Source: Paenibacillus bovis
GTDB taxonomy: Bacteria; Bacillota; Bacilli; Paenibacillales; Paenibacillaceae
Length of the DNA: 64,000 nucleotides
Assembly: GCF_001421015.2 (NCBI RefSeq)
Contig: NZ_CP013023.1
Location: forward strand, 4,955,001 to 5,019,000
Reading direction: 5' to 3'
The translations under genes were made by a program, and so were the position numbers. Positions 43,701 through 51,843 of this stretch are shown one piece after another; positions within the stretch are counted from its first letter, which is position 1, and every line of letters begins with the position of its first letter. The notes beneath the pieces were generated by a model that was not told the DNA's origin, ran no database searches, and saw nothing but the letters and a program-made list of their open reading frames with translations.

Positions 43701-44778
43701 GACTGCTGTTGTCGAATTGGAATTGTACGGTATACCAGTTGTCATAATTAAGAGCTGGAATCGTAACATGTACCTTGCCGGATACTTTGGAATTGCTCGT
43801 TGTCAAAGCATCGGCAGGGAATTGTACCGTACGTGTATTGTTGGCTGTATCTTTAGCAATAATGCCTGCATCGACATACGAGCCCTTTACATCGGTCTGA
43901 AGCCCGGTCACCGTGCTGCTGCTGTTGATCCCCAGCTGGATATAGCGTTTATTGTCCGCTGTCGTCACCAGGGTAGCCGGTTTTTGCATGTAACTGTCCA
44001 TCATGGATGTCTCGCTTGTGCCATCTTTGAGAACGGTGTAGTTCAGGGTTTGCCGGGTACCTGTTGCAGGTTCAACCAGCTCGGGGTCTACCGGATTGGA
44101 CGGCGTTTCTCCCGTGTTGTCTTTGGTCAGGGTCGATGTATCCAGTATCAAATAACCCGAACCTGCCACATCATTGAACTTGTAATTCAGAGTGATTGGA
44201 CTGTTCAGATCATAGACGTCAAAATGGACTCTCGTGTAGTTCTTGGCTGCCGAATGATTGGTTGCAGCCTGCGTCTCCTGCGTATAGACCGCTATGCTGG
44301 TCTGATTGCTTTGAGTCGCGGTGATGTCGGTAAAGCTTGCTGCATTGATACCGCGGAAACTGAATGTGTAGTGACCATTTTGGGCAATAATACGACCGGG
44401 ACGATCGGCATTGCCGTAGCTTTCACGGAAAGCAGTCACTTCTCTGCTCGTATCTGTGGTACGAACGACTTTGTAACCGATCGTGTACTGTCCGTCTGCA
44501 TACGTATTGTAAGTAGCCGTAGTAGCGGTCGAATAATTAAACAGGCTCATCGGGTCCTGCGAAGGAACGTGGATCGGTGCGCCAATCGGTGCATACGTAT
44601 TCTCGCTTACCGTACCGGATGAAGAATCATCGTAGGTATCTGTACTTACGCTGCTCGCTTCACTGCCGCCCTTCTCCTCTGCGAAGGCCAAAGGCAGTGC
44701 CGGTGAAACGATGGAGAACAACATCACAAAAACAATACATGTAATCAAATATGGTGCAAAGCGCCTTTTCAAAGTCAT
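40723..44778 (-). CDS. Giant secreted protein with nine NEAT-like segments
   Basis: A 1351-residue exported protein. A signal peptide (1-33, AFA-EE) is followed by nine segments of about 115 residues with the NEAT pattern. Each has a short YxVxxNG strand, a helix like SVMDGYMxKPA, a NSSWI strand and a C-terminal beta hairpin. The haem-ligand motif YxxxY is present in segments 2 (345-349), 3 (464-468), 4 (585-589), 5 (713-717), 6 (861-865) and 9 (1331-1335). Segments 1, 7 and 8 lack it. A Pro-rich linker lies at about 730-757 and an Asn/Thr-rich one at 1165-1225. There is no LPxTG motif and no SLH domain, so it is probably released, like the IsdX hemophores of B. anthracis. It likely strips haem from host or environmental haemoproteins and passes it to the ABC importer encoded downstream. 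Confidence 0.88.
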   Translation of the reverse strand: MTLKRRFAPYLITCIVFVMLFSIVSPALPLAFAEEKGGSEASSVSTDTYDDSSSGTVSENTYAPIGAPIHVPSQDPMSLFNYSTATTATYNTYADGQYTIGYKVVRTTDTSREVTAFRESYGNADRPGRIIAQNGHYTFSFRGINAASFTDITATQSNQTSIAVYTQETQAATNHSAAKNYTRVHFDVYDLNSPITLNYKFNDVAGSGYLILDTSTLTKDNTGETPSNPVDPELVEPATGTRQTLNYTVLKDGTSETSMMDSYMQKPATLVTTADNKRYIQLGINSSSTVTGLQTDVKGSYVDAGIIAKDTANNTRTVQFPADALTTSNSKVSGKVHVTIPALNYDNWYTVQFQFDNSSLIEETVSDINYTVLKNGTEETSIMDGYMNKPAQLVTKGDQQYIRLTVNSSNLITSLQTRQNGTYTEVDTLSEDHSQNMRVVQFPIDDVSQKVDAYTHIVIPGIGYDNWYYVQFKFGSGVQAPLYKNGDYTLNYSVLHATKDQPSSMANYFTAPATFTAKDGRYDVSFTVKSSSIVTSLKTEVDGKLVESTTISQDAANNTRQIRFQVANLDDILKAQVHVKATPTYEADYAIRLKFDASSLSPVTTAPSTGTIADGQYDVNFNVYKNGTNETSVMDGYTAKPAQLIADAGKYKIRLTLKNSSWIPSFQTKVAGKLQEAPTVSTGNDTRVVEFALENPVQKVEAYTHVVIPALNYNNWYTVQLQFDTSGLLPDTTTPEVPTPENPVPEVPTPQQPTTPDGMADGTYSASLTAYKYGTKDTSVMDGYLGKPATVIKKGGKYVVQVLLKNSSWIKTFKVGGQEAEVISTSGDTRIVQFTVADLPRKVKVNTHVIVPDLVIGGMDYDHTYDVDLQVGSLTSYEAPILSTTTTAVPLDFAKLAAGTYKLPFSIVMPGIASGTSTPLERFMPSDQPVQLTVENDSRYVTLTLSNGNRIKTLRVSSSDGYKDAEVISSDEAKNTKTVKFSVSDYTKNVPAQLVTNGGVSIASTSADSSNDTVYDFEFKFDTSAVTADSKATNASSDKGNNNIADGDYTATYRILKNGTDTDSVLTPYLDRTARLTAKNGKVYATVHIMDNEAVPVFMTDHAGKYTAPQIVAQSQDGKSRTITFEVPNLDSKLSIFAQAHLPSRYIHNEKMGGQLLFDRSTLQSASDSKQSVPTVAPTSPSATAGAVPVGEITTGSNHSDNNANSADNTNKANSTATQTPTAQVAAQQYSIGVKVYKDKSNELSVMNDYIKPTATLVEENGQMYAELTLNNSSWMPVLQVQQDGVLQNVQKVSSTDKGSVVRFKVDNLSGKINAYTHVVVPGLIIGGVPYDHWYNVQLKFDESTKKAKKE

Positions 44779-44867
44779 GCTCCCCCTGTTAACAAAATAG
44801 ACTTATCCGGAGCCATACGGCCCCAGATAAGCAGTAGTCATCTATCTACCTATTTGTATTTTTTAGT

Positions 44868-45356
44868 TTAGATACTGTCTTGATCAAACAAATACTGCAC
44901 AGTGTACGTATGGTCATATGGTTGACCTGCTACATCTGCAGGAACGACTACACGAATCTGGGCATTTACTTTGTTTGACAGGTTGCTCACCGGGAACGTA
45001 TAGGTTACCGTGTCACCACTTGTTGTCGACGCAGCAGCTACATAAGTGCCATTTTGTTGTGTTTTAAACGATTTGATCCAGTCTTTGTGGTTCAGTGTGA
45101 CTTTTACTGTGGCTTTGCCGCCGGATACGATCAGGGTAGCCGGTTTTTTGGAATATTCGGAGTTATCCATATAAGACGCATTGTTCGTGCCATTGGCATA
45201 GACAGTATAATCGATCAGATACGTGCCATCCGCTATAGCTGCCTCCGCTTTGGATGCTCCCGGTGCCAGCAGAGCGCCAATCAATGCTACGATCATTGCG
45301 ATCATCAGAGCTTTGAGCCATGTTCCTTTTTCCATACGGTTCATTGTCATATTCAT
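44868..45356 (-). CDS. Secreted single-NEAT haem-binding protein (third)
   Basis: A 162-residue protein with a signal peptide (to about KAEA, residue 38) and one NEAT domain. DGTYLIDYTVYANG, NASYMDNSEYSKKPA and LNHKDWI are typical strands; YDHTY carries the haem-ligand tyrosine, as in IsdC. AAGGAG lies 12 bases before the ATG. No sortase or SLH anchor is visible, so it should be secreted. It stands between the giant NEAT gene and the other small NEAT genes. Confidence 0.87.
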   Translation of the reverse strand: MNMTMNRMEKGTWLKALMIAMIVALIGALLAPGASKAEAAIADGTYLIDYTVYANGTNNASYMDNSEYSKKPATLIVSGGKATVKVTLNHKDWIKSFKTQQNGTYVAAASTTSGDTVTYTFPVSNLSNKVNAQIRVVVPADVAGQPYDHTYTVQYLFDQDSI

Positions 45357-45470
45357 TTGGATTCATTCTCCTTCTTGTGCAGTTTGAATTACGTTTCTTC
45401 TTTCCCCAATTCCACCTTACAAAGCGTAGTGTAATAAAGCTGTAGTTTCTCTATATAAAGAAACTCGTCA

Positions 45471-45950
45471 TTACTCCGCGTTGGAAGAGTCAAATTTCAG
45501 GTCTACATTGTATTTGCCTGTGTAATTGATTACCGGAATTTTGATCTCGGCATAAGCGTTTACTGTTGCATCCAGATTGGATACCGGGAACTCCACAACA
45601 CGGGTGTTGTTCGCTGTGTTGGTGCTAACTACAGTAGCGTCAACCAGTTGACCATTTTGTTCCACTTTGAACGCTGTGATCAGATTGCTGCTGGTGATTG
45701 TGATGCGCGCTTTGGTTACACCATTTGCTACAGTTACGGTTGCCGGCTTCACCACATAGCTGTCCAGGCGGGATGTACTGGTCGATCCATCGGCAAGTAC
45801 TTTGTAATCTACGGAATACGTGCCGTTGGCCAGCGCTGCGTGAGCTGCACTTACAGGCAGTACAATCATGGCCAGCAGCGCTGTCAGCACAACAGCCAGC
45901 AGGGTATTTTTAAAGTTCCATTTGGTCGAACGGTTCATCGCAATATTCAT
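45471..45950 (-). CDS. Secreted single-NEAT haem-binding protein (second)
   Basis: A 159-residue protein with a signal peptide ending near AAHA and one NEAT domain: LANGTYSVDYKVLADG, TSRLDSYVVKPATV, ITSSNLI, and YTGKY as the haem-ligand motif. GAGGAGAG precedes the ATG. Sequence drift from its neighbours suggests old duplications rather than a recent copy. Confidence 0.87.
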   Translation of the reverse strand: MNIAMNRSTKWNFKNTLLAVVLTALLAMIVLPVSAAHAALANGTYSVDYKVLADGSTSTSRLDSYVVKPATVTVANGVTKARITITSSNLITAFKVEQNGQLVDATVVSTNTANNTRVVEFPVSNLDATVNAYAEIKIPVINYTGKYNVDLKFDSSNAE

Positions 45951-45995
45951 AGTAACACTCTCCTCGGTAGGTATGATGGGATATGGATCATTGCA

Positions 45996-46469
45996 TTATT
46001 TGGATTTCTTCAGACTGCTACGATCGAATTTGAAGCGAATCGTATAGTCATGGTCGTAACTGTAAGACGGTACGGTGACATGGATTTGCGAGATCATCGC
46101 ATTGTTCAGATCGGCGACCGGGAATTGGACAACACGCGTATCTTTGGCAGTATTGGTCTTGATTACCTTGGTGTCCACGATTTTGCCTTTGTACTTCACC
46201 TTGAACTTCGTTGTCCAAGCGCTGTGGTTAACGGTAATCTGCATCGTCATTTTGTTGCCGGTCACATAGAGTTTGGCCGGCTTTTCAAAATAATCATTGG
46301 CCATAGATACGGAATTGTCTTCCGCGCGGAGTATGTCGTAATCGATGGTGTATGTACCTTTCGCCGGTCGGCTGGATGACGCTGTAATAGCAGACGATGG
46401 AACCAATACGACCATGATCATGGTAATCATCAGTATCCACAGTACCGGTAATGCATATTTCTGCTGCAT
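45996..46469 (-). CDS. Secreted single-NEAT haem-binding protein (first), IsdC-like
   Basis: A 157-residue protein from ATG 46469; an ATG eight codons upstream (46493) has no ribosome binding site, while AAAGGAGG lies between the two. After a signal helix, one NEAT domain follows. GTYTIDYDILRAEDNSVSMA, NDYFEKPAKLY, VNHSAWTTKF and YDHDYTIRFKF align well with S. aureus IsdC by eye. It lacks a sorting signal. First gene of the leftward arm, next to the Fur box, so it should be the most strongly iron-regulated. Confidence 0.87.
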   Translation of the reverse strand: MQQKYALPVLWILMITMIMVVLVPSSAITASSSRPAKGTYTIDYDILRAEDNSVSMANDYFEKPAKLYVTGNKMTMQITVNHSAWTTKFKVKYKGKIVDTKVIKTNTAKDTRVVQFPVADLNNAMISQIHVTVPSYSYDHDYTIRFKFDRSSLKKSK

Positions 46470-46520
46470 ATCGGACAGGACTCCTCCTTTCATGTGAAAT
46501 TGAGTTGAGCTTGATTTAAT

Positions 46521-46535
46521 TGATTATCATTCTCA
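46521..46535 (-). promoter_or_regulatory. Fur box of the leftward NEAT arm
   Basis: On the minus strand TGAGAATGATAATCA fits the 7-1-7 Fur consensus TGATAATNATTATCA with two mismatches. It lies about 50 bp before the first NEAT start. It predicts repression by iron-loaded Fur. Confidence 0.7.
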
Positions 46536-46816
46536 ATTAAATCTAAAAAATAAATGTCCTACTGGACATGTGAAATGCTTAATTTTCCCTCCCCATCCTA
46601 ATCAGGGAAGCTGTGTGCATTACACAATGCCCATGTTAGACCAGATTTTTGATCTTTGTCAATACGTCAATTTTGGCGTAATACCTTATTTTTAAAGGGT
46701 TTTATTTCTCTGATAAAGATTTGTTTCCTCTATACGCCCTAATCTCTCAACCGCCCCAGCTTGGTTATAAAACATTAAATTAAATTTTAAATTTATTTTA
46801 TTATTGACGTCACAAA

Positions 46817-46831
46817 TGATATTAATTATCA
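46817..46831 (+). promoter_or_regulatory. Fur box 1 of the rightward arm
   Basis: TGATATTAATTATCA differs from the 7-1-7 Fur consensus at one position. The surrounding 46536-46816 stretch is very AT-rich with no gene and probably holds both promoters. Confidence 0.75.
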
Positions 46832-46851
46832 TTTAAGTCAAGCTTGGTAAT

Positions 46852-46866
46852 TGAAAATGATTATCA
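46852..46866 (+). promoter_or_regulatory. Fur box 2 of the rightward arm
   Basis: TGAAAATGATTATCA differs from the Fur consensus at one position and lies about 50 bp before the lipoprotein start. Two boxes 35 bp apart suggest tight iron repression. Confidence 0.78.
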
Positions 46867-46914
46867 TTTAGCTTAAATAGCTTGTATACAACATGCAGGG
46901 GGACTTTTATTCAC

Positions 46915-47892
46915 ATGAAAGCTTCACATTTTGGCGTATCCATCCTGCTCGTCTGTACGTTGGCTGGATGCAGTCAACCTACTGCTTCACCCACAGGACC
47001 TGCTGTAAATGCAACGTCTGCAGCAGCTGCCAGCACGCTCTCTCTGACAGACTTTGCCAATCGTACTATACCGCTGCAGCATATTCCCCAGCGAATCGTA
47101 GCTCTCAGCAACGGGGATGTCGATATTATCTATGCACTGGGTGGAACGGTCGTGGGACGCCCTACTTCTACAGGCAAGGCACCTGTACCCGCTGCCGAAA
47201 AGGTACAAACTATCGGCTCCACCCATGAGATTGATCTGGAAAAGATCGCTTTCCTGCAGCCGGATGTCGTACTCGGTAACGCACCGCTCAATGAAAAAGA
47301 TATTCCGACGATCGAAAGTATCGGAGCTCAGATGGTACTTAGCTCGGCTAACTCTGTAGCGGATATCCAGCGGCAGATCACCCTGTTTGGACAGATGCTT
47401 CAGCGTGAAGACCGGGCCAGTCAGCTGAACGATGAACTGAAAGAGCATATCCAGAAGCTGTCCACCTCTGCCAAAGCTGCTGCCCATCCACCAAGGGTGC
47501 TGCTCGTCTACGGAGCTCCCGGTACATACATGGCCGCTCTGCCCAATTCGCTCAGCGGCAACATTCTGGAACTGGCCGGTGGCATCAATATCGCTGCCGA
47601 TCTGCCGGGACTTCAAAATTATCCCCAGTATGCCCAGCTCAATACCGAGCGGATTGTGGAAGCCGATCCGGATTATGTACTCATCATGACCCATGGCAGC
47701 GGAGACGAAGTCAAAGCAGGCTTTTTAAAGGAAATGCAGGAGAATCAGGCATGGAGCAGTGTCAGTGCGGTCAAACATGGTCGGGTGGACGTTCTGCCAT
47801 CGGATCTGTTCGGTACCAATCCAGGTACACGGGTTACCGAAGCGCTGGACCTGATGCACGGTCTGCTGTATCCGAATAAGGCTCATGAGTAA
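46915..47892 (+). CDS. Haem-binding ABC lipoprotein, IsdE-like (rightward arm)
   Basis: A 325-residue binding protein with signal helix and lipobox TLAGCSQ. ATG at 46915 has AGGGGGA upstream; the frame to 46882 is open without support. It shares the FecB/IsdE outline with the lipoprotein of the leftward arm (RIVALSNGDVDIIYALGG, GSTHEIDLEKIAFLQPDVVLG, and a C-terminal FGTNPGTRVTEALDLMHGLLYP). The two are paralogues by eye but well diverged. Downstream neighbours are the matching permease, ATPase and a haem oxygenase, which favours haem as ligand. Confidence 0.88.
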   Translation: MKASHFGVSILLVCTLAGCSQPTASPTGPAVNATSAAAASTLSLTDFANRTIPLQHIPQRIVALSNGDVDIIYALGGTVVGRPTSTGKAPVPAAEKVQTIGSTHEIDLEKIAFLQPDVVLGNAPLNEKDIPTIESIGAQMVLSSANSVADIQRQITLFGQMLQREDRASQLNDELKEHIQKLSTSAKAAAHPPRVLLVYGAPGTYMAALPNSLSGNILELAGGINIAADLPGLQNYPQYAQLNTERIVEADPDYVLIMTHGSGDEVKAGFLKEMQENQAWSSVSAVKHGRVDVLPSDLFGTNPGTRVTEALDLMHGLLYPNKAHE

Positions 47893-49087
47893 GCCGGATC
47901 GTCAGCAGTCTGGACGTATTGGGCGATGGCGGCGTGTATGTTCGAATCTGCGACAACGGGCACGTCTGGACCTGCGACAACGGGCACGTCCAAATCTGCG
48001 ACAACGAGCACGTCCAAATCTGCGACAACGAGCATGTCCAAATCTGCGACAACGAGCATGTCCAAATCTGCGACAACGGGCACGTCCAAATCTGCGACAA
48101 AGAGCATGTCGCAGATGGATACTCGCCATACTGCTTCCATTGCTGCTTGTCCTTGTATCTATCTATGGGATTGTACATGGAGCGGTATCTATTCCTTTAC
48201 AGGAGCTAATGGCAGTCTGGATGTATGGTCAGGAATCGGTATATCGCACGATTGTTATGGATCTGCGCGTACCACGGGTATTGGTTGGACTGTTAGTCGG
48301 TGCCTGTCTCGCTGCATCCGGTGCGCTGCTGCAAGGGGTTATGAAAAATCCGCTGGCTGATCCGGGGATTATCGGGGTCTCGGCAGGCGGCGGACTGGCA
48401 GCGATGATCACGATGGTCATCCTTCCCCAGTTCAGCTATCTGCTGCCGATCACTGCTTTTGCCGGGTCCTTTATTACTGCTATCGTTATCTATGTTATGG
48501 CGTGGGAACGCGGTGCTGCCCCTGTCAAAATTGTGCTGGCAGGCGTAGCTGTTAATGCGCTGCTCGGTGCTTTTACGAACGGAATCATGGTTATTTTCAG
48601 CGACCGGGTTCAGGCGGTGCTGCCATGGCTATCCGGTGGGCTGAATGGCCGCAGCTGGCATCATCTGGAGTTTATGGCGCCGTATGCGATTATCGGGCTA
48701 CTACTCTGCCTGTTCGCGATCCAGCCTGCCAATCTGCTGCTGCTGGGAGACGATTCGGCGCGGCTGCTCGGTCAGCGTGTCGAACTGCAGCGATTCATGA
48801 TTATTATGCTGGCGGCACTACTGGCAGGTACGGCGGTCAGTGTTGCCGGACTCGTCGGATTTGTCGGACTGGTCGTACCACATATGATCCGGCTGCTGAT
48901 CGGGGAAGATTATCGGTTTCTGCTCCCCTTCTCGATGCTGGGCGGCGGGGTACTGGTCGTTTTTGCCGATACGGTTGCCCGCTCCTGGTTCGATCCGATT
49001 GAACTGCCGGTCGGTATTCTGCTGGCTGTACTCGGTGCTCCATTTTTCCTTTATTTATTAAAACGAAAAGGGCCGGTGCTGTCATGA
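47885..49087 (+). CDS. Haem ABC permease with arginine-rich N-terminal repeat
   Basis: A 400-residue FecCD-type permease. The core begins near residue 76 (RRWILAILLPLLL) and carries MDLRVPRVLVGLLVGACLAASGALLQGVMKNPLADPGIIGVSAGGG and the C-terminal VGFVGLVVPHMIRLLIGEDYR. Residues 20-75 form a repeat of the octapeptide NLRQRARP or NLRQRACP, seven copies, with a strong positive charge. Family members normally have only a short N terminus. The start ATG overlaps the lipoprotein gene by eight bases. The extension would face the cytoplasm and could touch the membrane surface, RNA or the ATPase; it could also be a neutral expansion. Confidence 0.88.
   Translation: MSKPDRQQSGRIGRWRRVCSNLRQRARLDLRQRARPNLRQRARPNLRQRACPNLRQRACPNLRQRARPNLRQRACRRWILAILLPLLLVLVSIYGIVHGAVSIPLQELMAVWMYGQESVYRTIVMDLRVPRVLVGLLVGACLAASGALLQGVMKNPLADPGIIGVSAGGGLAAMITMVILPQFSYLLPITAFAGSFITAIVIYVMAWERGAAPVKIVLAGVAVNALLGAFTNGIMVIFSDRVQAVLPWLSGGLNGRSWHHLEFMAPYAIIGLLLCLFAIQPANLLLLGDDSARLLGQRVELQRFMIIMLAALLAGTAVSVAGLVGFVGLVVPHMIRLLIGEDYRFLLPFSMLGGGVLVVFADTVARSWFDPIELPVGILLAVLGAPFFLYLLKRKGPVLS
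47943..48110 (+). repeat. 24-bp coding minisatellite, seven copies
   Basis: Seven exact-length 24-bp units starting at 47943, 47967, 47991, 48015, 48039, 48063 and 48087. A typical unit begins CAAATCTGCGACAACG and ends GCACGTC. Units 3-6 differ by one or two bases, suggesting recent expansion by slippage. Since 24 is a multiple of three, copy changes keep the permease in frame. Confidence 0.93.
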
Positions 49088-49878
49088 TGAATGCGATTGA
49101 AGCCAGCGGTATCCAGCTGAACCGTGGACACTTCCGGCTGGAAGATATACATATCTCCGTGCCTGCCGGACAGCTTACTGCGATCGTCGGACCAAACGGC
49201 TCCGGCAAATCCACCCTGCTGCGCATTCTGGTTCGTCTGCTGCAGCCGGATCAGGGTCAGGTGAGCGTACATGGCAGACCGGCTGCAGCGTACAGCCTGC
49301 GCGAATGGTCGCATACCATTACCATGCTGCCGCAGTTAAAGGAATCACTGCCACAGCTGACTGTACGCGAACTGGTCGCCTATGGACGCGCGCCCTACAA
49401 AAAAAGATTCCAGCCGCTGCAGGGTGCCGAAGACCGGGCAATTCTGGATCAGGTTATGCAGTGGACAGGCATCTCCATGTATGCCGAGCGCATGTTCCAC
49501 ACGCTGTCCGGTGGCGAGCAGCAGCGGGCGCGGATTGCTATGGCACTCGCCCAGCAGACCGATATTGTGCTGCTCGATGAACCGACTACCTTTCTCGATA
49601 TTGCCCATCAGTTTGAAGTGATGGATATGCTGCACCGGATCAACCGGGAGACCGGACTGACCATTGTGATGGTACTGCATGATCTCCAGCAGGCTGCCGC
49701 TTATTGTGATTACATGATTGCCCTGCGACAGGGCCGACTCGCTGCCTGCGGTCATCCGCTGGAGCTGCTGACCGACGACTTTATCCGCGATATCTATGGA
49801 ATGAATGCCACTATCCAATTTAAAGGGAAGTATCCGGTTATTCTGCCGGAGATCCCTCACCACTCAGGAGGAAACTAA
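49084..49878 (+). CDS. Haem ABC transporter ATPase (rightward arm)
   Basis: A 264-residue FecE-type ATPase: Walker [10 protein letters not shown], signature [18 protein letters not shown], Walker [13 protein letters not shown], switch His in VLHDLQQA. It overlaps the permease gene by four bases (ATGA). A second ATG follows immediately and could also be used. Confidence 0.9.
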   Translation: MMNAIEASGIQLNRGHFRLEDIHISVPAGQLTAIVGPNGSGKSTLLRILVRLLQPDQGQVSVHGRPAAAYSLREWSHTITMLPQLKESLPQLTVRELVAYGRAPYKKRFQPLQGAEDRAILDQVMQWTGISMYAERMFHTLSGGEQQRARIAMALAQQTDIVLLDEPTTFLDIAHQFEVMDMLHRINRETGLTIVMVLHDLQQAAAYCDYMIALRQGRLAACGHPLELLTDDFIRDIYGMNATIQFKGKYPVILPEIPHHSGGN

Positions 49879-49879
49879 T

Positions 49880-50215
49880 ATGATTATCGTAACCAACACA
49901 TCCCAGCTTACCAAAGGCAGTGCCCACCTGCTCGTCGAGCGTTTTGACAAAGTCGGCAAAGTGGAATTTATGGAAGGTTTTCTCGGTCTGGAAGTATTGT
50001 TCAACGACAGCAACAAAGAGTATGACGAGGTGACGATCAGCACACGCTGGGAATCCAAGGATCATTTCCAGGGCTGGACACGCAGCGATGCTTTCCGTGA
50101 ATCCCACGCCCACCGCAATATTCCGGATTATATCCTGGATAACAAGATCACTTTTTATGAAGTGAAAATTGTACGCCAGCCGCAGACAGCGCCGGAAGAT
50201 CAGGCAGCGGTATAA
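49880..50215 (+). CDS. IsdG-type haem-degrading monooxygenase
   Basis: A 111-residue ABM-fold enzyme of the IsdG/HmoA type that cleaves haem to free iron in the cytoplasm. The catalytic triad known from IsdG (Asn7, Trp67, His77) maps to Asn6 (TNTSQLTKG), Trp66 (FQGWTRSD) and His76 (RESHAH) with a constant one-residue offset. ATG at 49880 has AGGAGG seven bases upstream. It starts two bases after the ATPase gene, so transport and degradation of haem are linked in one operon. Confidence 0.92.
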   Translation: MIIVTNTSQLTKGSAHLLVERFDKVGKVEFMEGFLGLEVLFNDSNKEYDEVTISTRWESKDHFQGWTRSDAFRESHAHRNIPDYILDNKITFYEVKIVRQPQTAPEDQAAV

Positions 50216-50250
50216 GCAGCGGATTGAATAGCAGTATGTATACAGGTAAC

Positions 50251-50296
50251 AAAAAGCGAAGGCACTCTACCGCCGAGGTAAAGTCCTTCGCTTTTA
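50251..50296. terminator. Bidirectional terminator after the haem oxygenase gene
   Basis: AAAAGCGAAGG and CCTTCGCTTTT arms, extended by an imperfect ACTCTACC/GGTAAAGT. Flanking A and T tracts let it serve the rightward haem operon and the leftward AraC-type gene. Confidence 0.85.
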
Positions 50297-50368
50297 CTTT
50301 TATATTTTATCCTTATACAGATAACCATGATGCACCGACATCTGTAGATACAATATACATAACGATAG

Positions 50369-51460
50369 TTATGCCGACGCCTGGCGAACCGATGCTATCA
50401 GCTCCAAATACTGGGTATCACCCAGTCCGTAATGACTGAACAGAGAAAATAACTGTGGCAGCAGCTGTTCGGCAGAATCTCCAGGATGACTGCGAATAAA
50501 TGCCGCTATTTCATTGTCAGGCTGCTGCAGATTGAGATACAGCCGGACTCCCTGATACATGACAGGCAGCAGTGGTTCCTGTGGCATCTGCTGATTCAGC
50601 AGTACCTGACGATAGATCCCGGCAAATGAACCCAGCTGGATAGCTGTCTGCTGCACCTCATACGTCTGCTCCTGCACCACATTGACATAGATCGTGCCCT
50701 GGTAATATTTTTGCTCCAGATAAGCCAGCAGGGTCAATAGATTGATCTGACAGAACATATCGTCGCCAAACCAGAGCACGATACAGCGATATTCCTTTTC
50801 CATCAGAGGCTGCAGCGGTTGGATCACAATCTGTTCATACTGCTCCAGTGAGCTGCCATGCCCCTGCGCCCGTACTCTGCAGAACGGATCGCCAAAGATC
50901 TCTTCGGTAGTCTCGTGTACACACATTGCTTCATTAAAAGGAACATAATCGCTTCGGCCCATCCACTGATTCTGTCTGAATTTCTCAAACATCATCTGCC
51001 CGTTCAGCACATTCAGAATCTCATGCTCGTACAATTCCTCGACCTGACGCTGCAACTGTTCAATACCTTGTTTGCCGGAAATATCCATCGTTAATTCCCT
51101 CCCGTATGAATCAATCGTTAATTTGATATAGGATTGTATCGGCTGAGGATGCTGCCGAAACGCATGAGGTGTGACCCCGAGTACATCCTTGAATGATCTG
51201 GAAAATGCCTCCTGCGAGGAATATCCATGCTCTACTGCAATATCGATAATCCGCTGCTGCGTCTCTGCCAGCCGGATGCTGGACAGAAAAACCCGGCGCA
51301 GCTGAATATACTTTTTCATGCTGATGCCTGTATGATGCCGGAACAGAAAGGAACAATAGTACGGCGAATATCCTACACTCTGCCCCAGCTCCGCCAGCGA
51401 AAATTCCTCCAGCAGATGATCTTCCAGCCAGTCGATCATGTGCTGAACCTGCTCACTCAT
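50369..51460 (-). CDS. AraC family transcriptional regulator
   Basis: A 363-residue regulator with its helix-turn-helix pair at the N terminus (FSLAELGQSVGYSPYYCSFLFRHHTG and IDIAVEHGYSSQEAFSRSFKDVLGVTPHAFR, residues about 18-102). The C-terminal 250 residues look like a ligand or partner domain and begin LTIDSYGRELTMD. ATG at 51460 has AAAGGAGG seven bases upstream; the longer frame to 51481 does not. Convergent with the haem operon, so it could control it, but nothing shows this directly. Confidence 0.85.
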   Translation of the reverse strand: MSEQVQHMIDWLEDHLLEEFSLAELGQSVGYSPYYCSFLFRHHTGISMKKYIQLRRVFLSSIRLAETQQRIIDIAVEHGYSSQEAFSRSFKDVLGVTPHAFRQHPQPIQSYIKLTIDSYGRELTMDISGKQGIEQLQRQVEELYEHEILNVLNGQMMFEKFRQNQWMGRSDYVPFNEAMCVHETTEEIFGDPFCRVRAQGHGSSLEQYEQIVIQPLQPLMEKEYRCIVLWFGDDMFCQINLLTLLAYLEQKYYQGTIYVNVVQEQTYEVQQTAIQLGSFAGIYRQVLLNQQMPQEPLLPVMYQGVRLYLNLQQPDNEIAAFIRSHPGDSAEQLLPQLFSLFSHYGLGDTQYLELIASVRQASA

Positions 51461-51481
51461 GCTGCTGCCTCCTTTGCCCAT

Positions 51482-51508
51482 GTTCTTCTTGTTCTTCTTG
51501 TTCTTCTT
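51482..51508. repeat. TTCTTCTTG nonamer repeats
   Basis: Three tandem copies of a GTTCTTCTT unit just upstream of the AraC-type gene, a pyrimidine tract on the plus strand. Probably slippage-derived. Confidence 0.6.
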
Positions 51509-51843
51509 TATTATAAAGAATGCACTGCTCTACATTTGATTTGAATTGTGCTTCTATGCGATATGCCGTTTTTTGCTGTGCAATCCAGCCGAAGAAAAAC
51601 AACCAATGCCGATTGATCGCTCACTTGTATCTATGATCCTTTTTCCAGAAGTGTACTACTTGTCCTTGTCGCCATACTTGCGCCCTGTTCATGAAGCACC
51701 GGATCAGCGATGATAATAAAGCGTCCACTACGAATGGCTTACCCTTCAGGCTGCGGATCTCCAAGATCCGGCGGTGCCGCATACAATGTATGACGGTATG
51801 TCGTAATGTGCATTCGTCTGTACGCCCTATGAAATAGAAGATC

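Noticed and set aside
47902..48360. Several open frames in other phases and on the minus strand across the 24-bp repeat
   Set aside because: A repeat whose length is a multiple of three keeps any stop-free frame open. Only the permease frame continues into a conserved domain.
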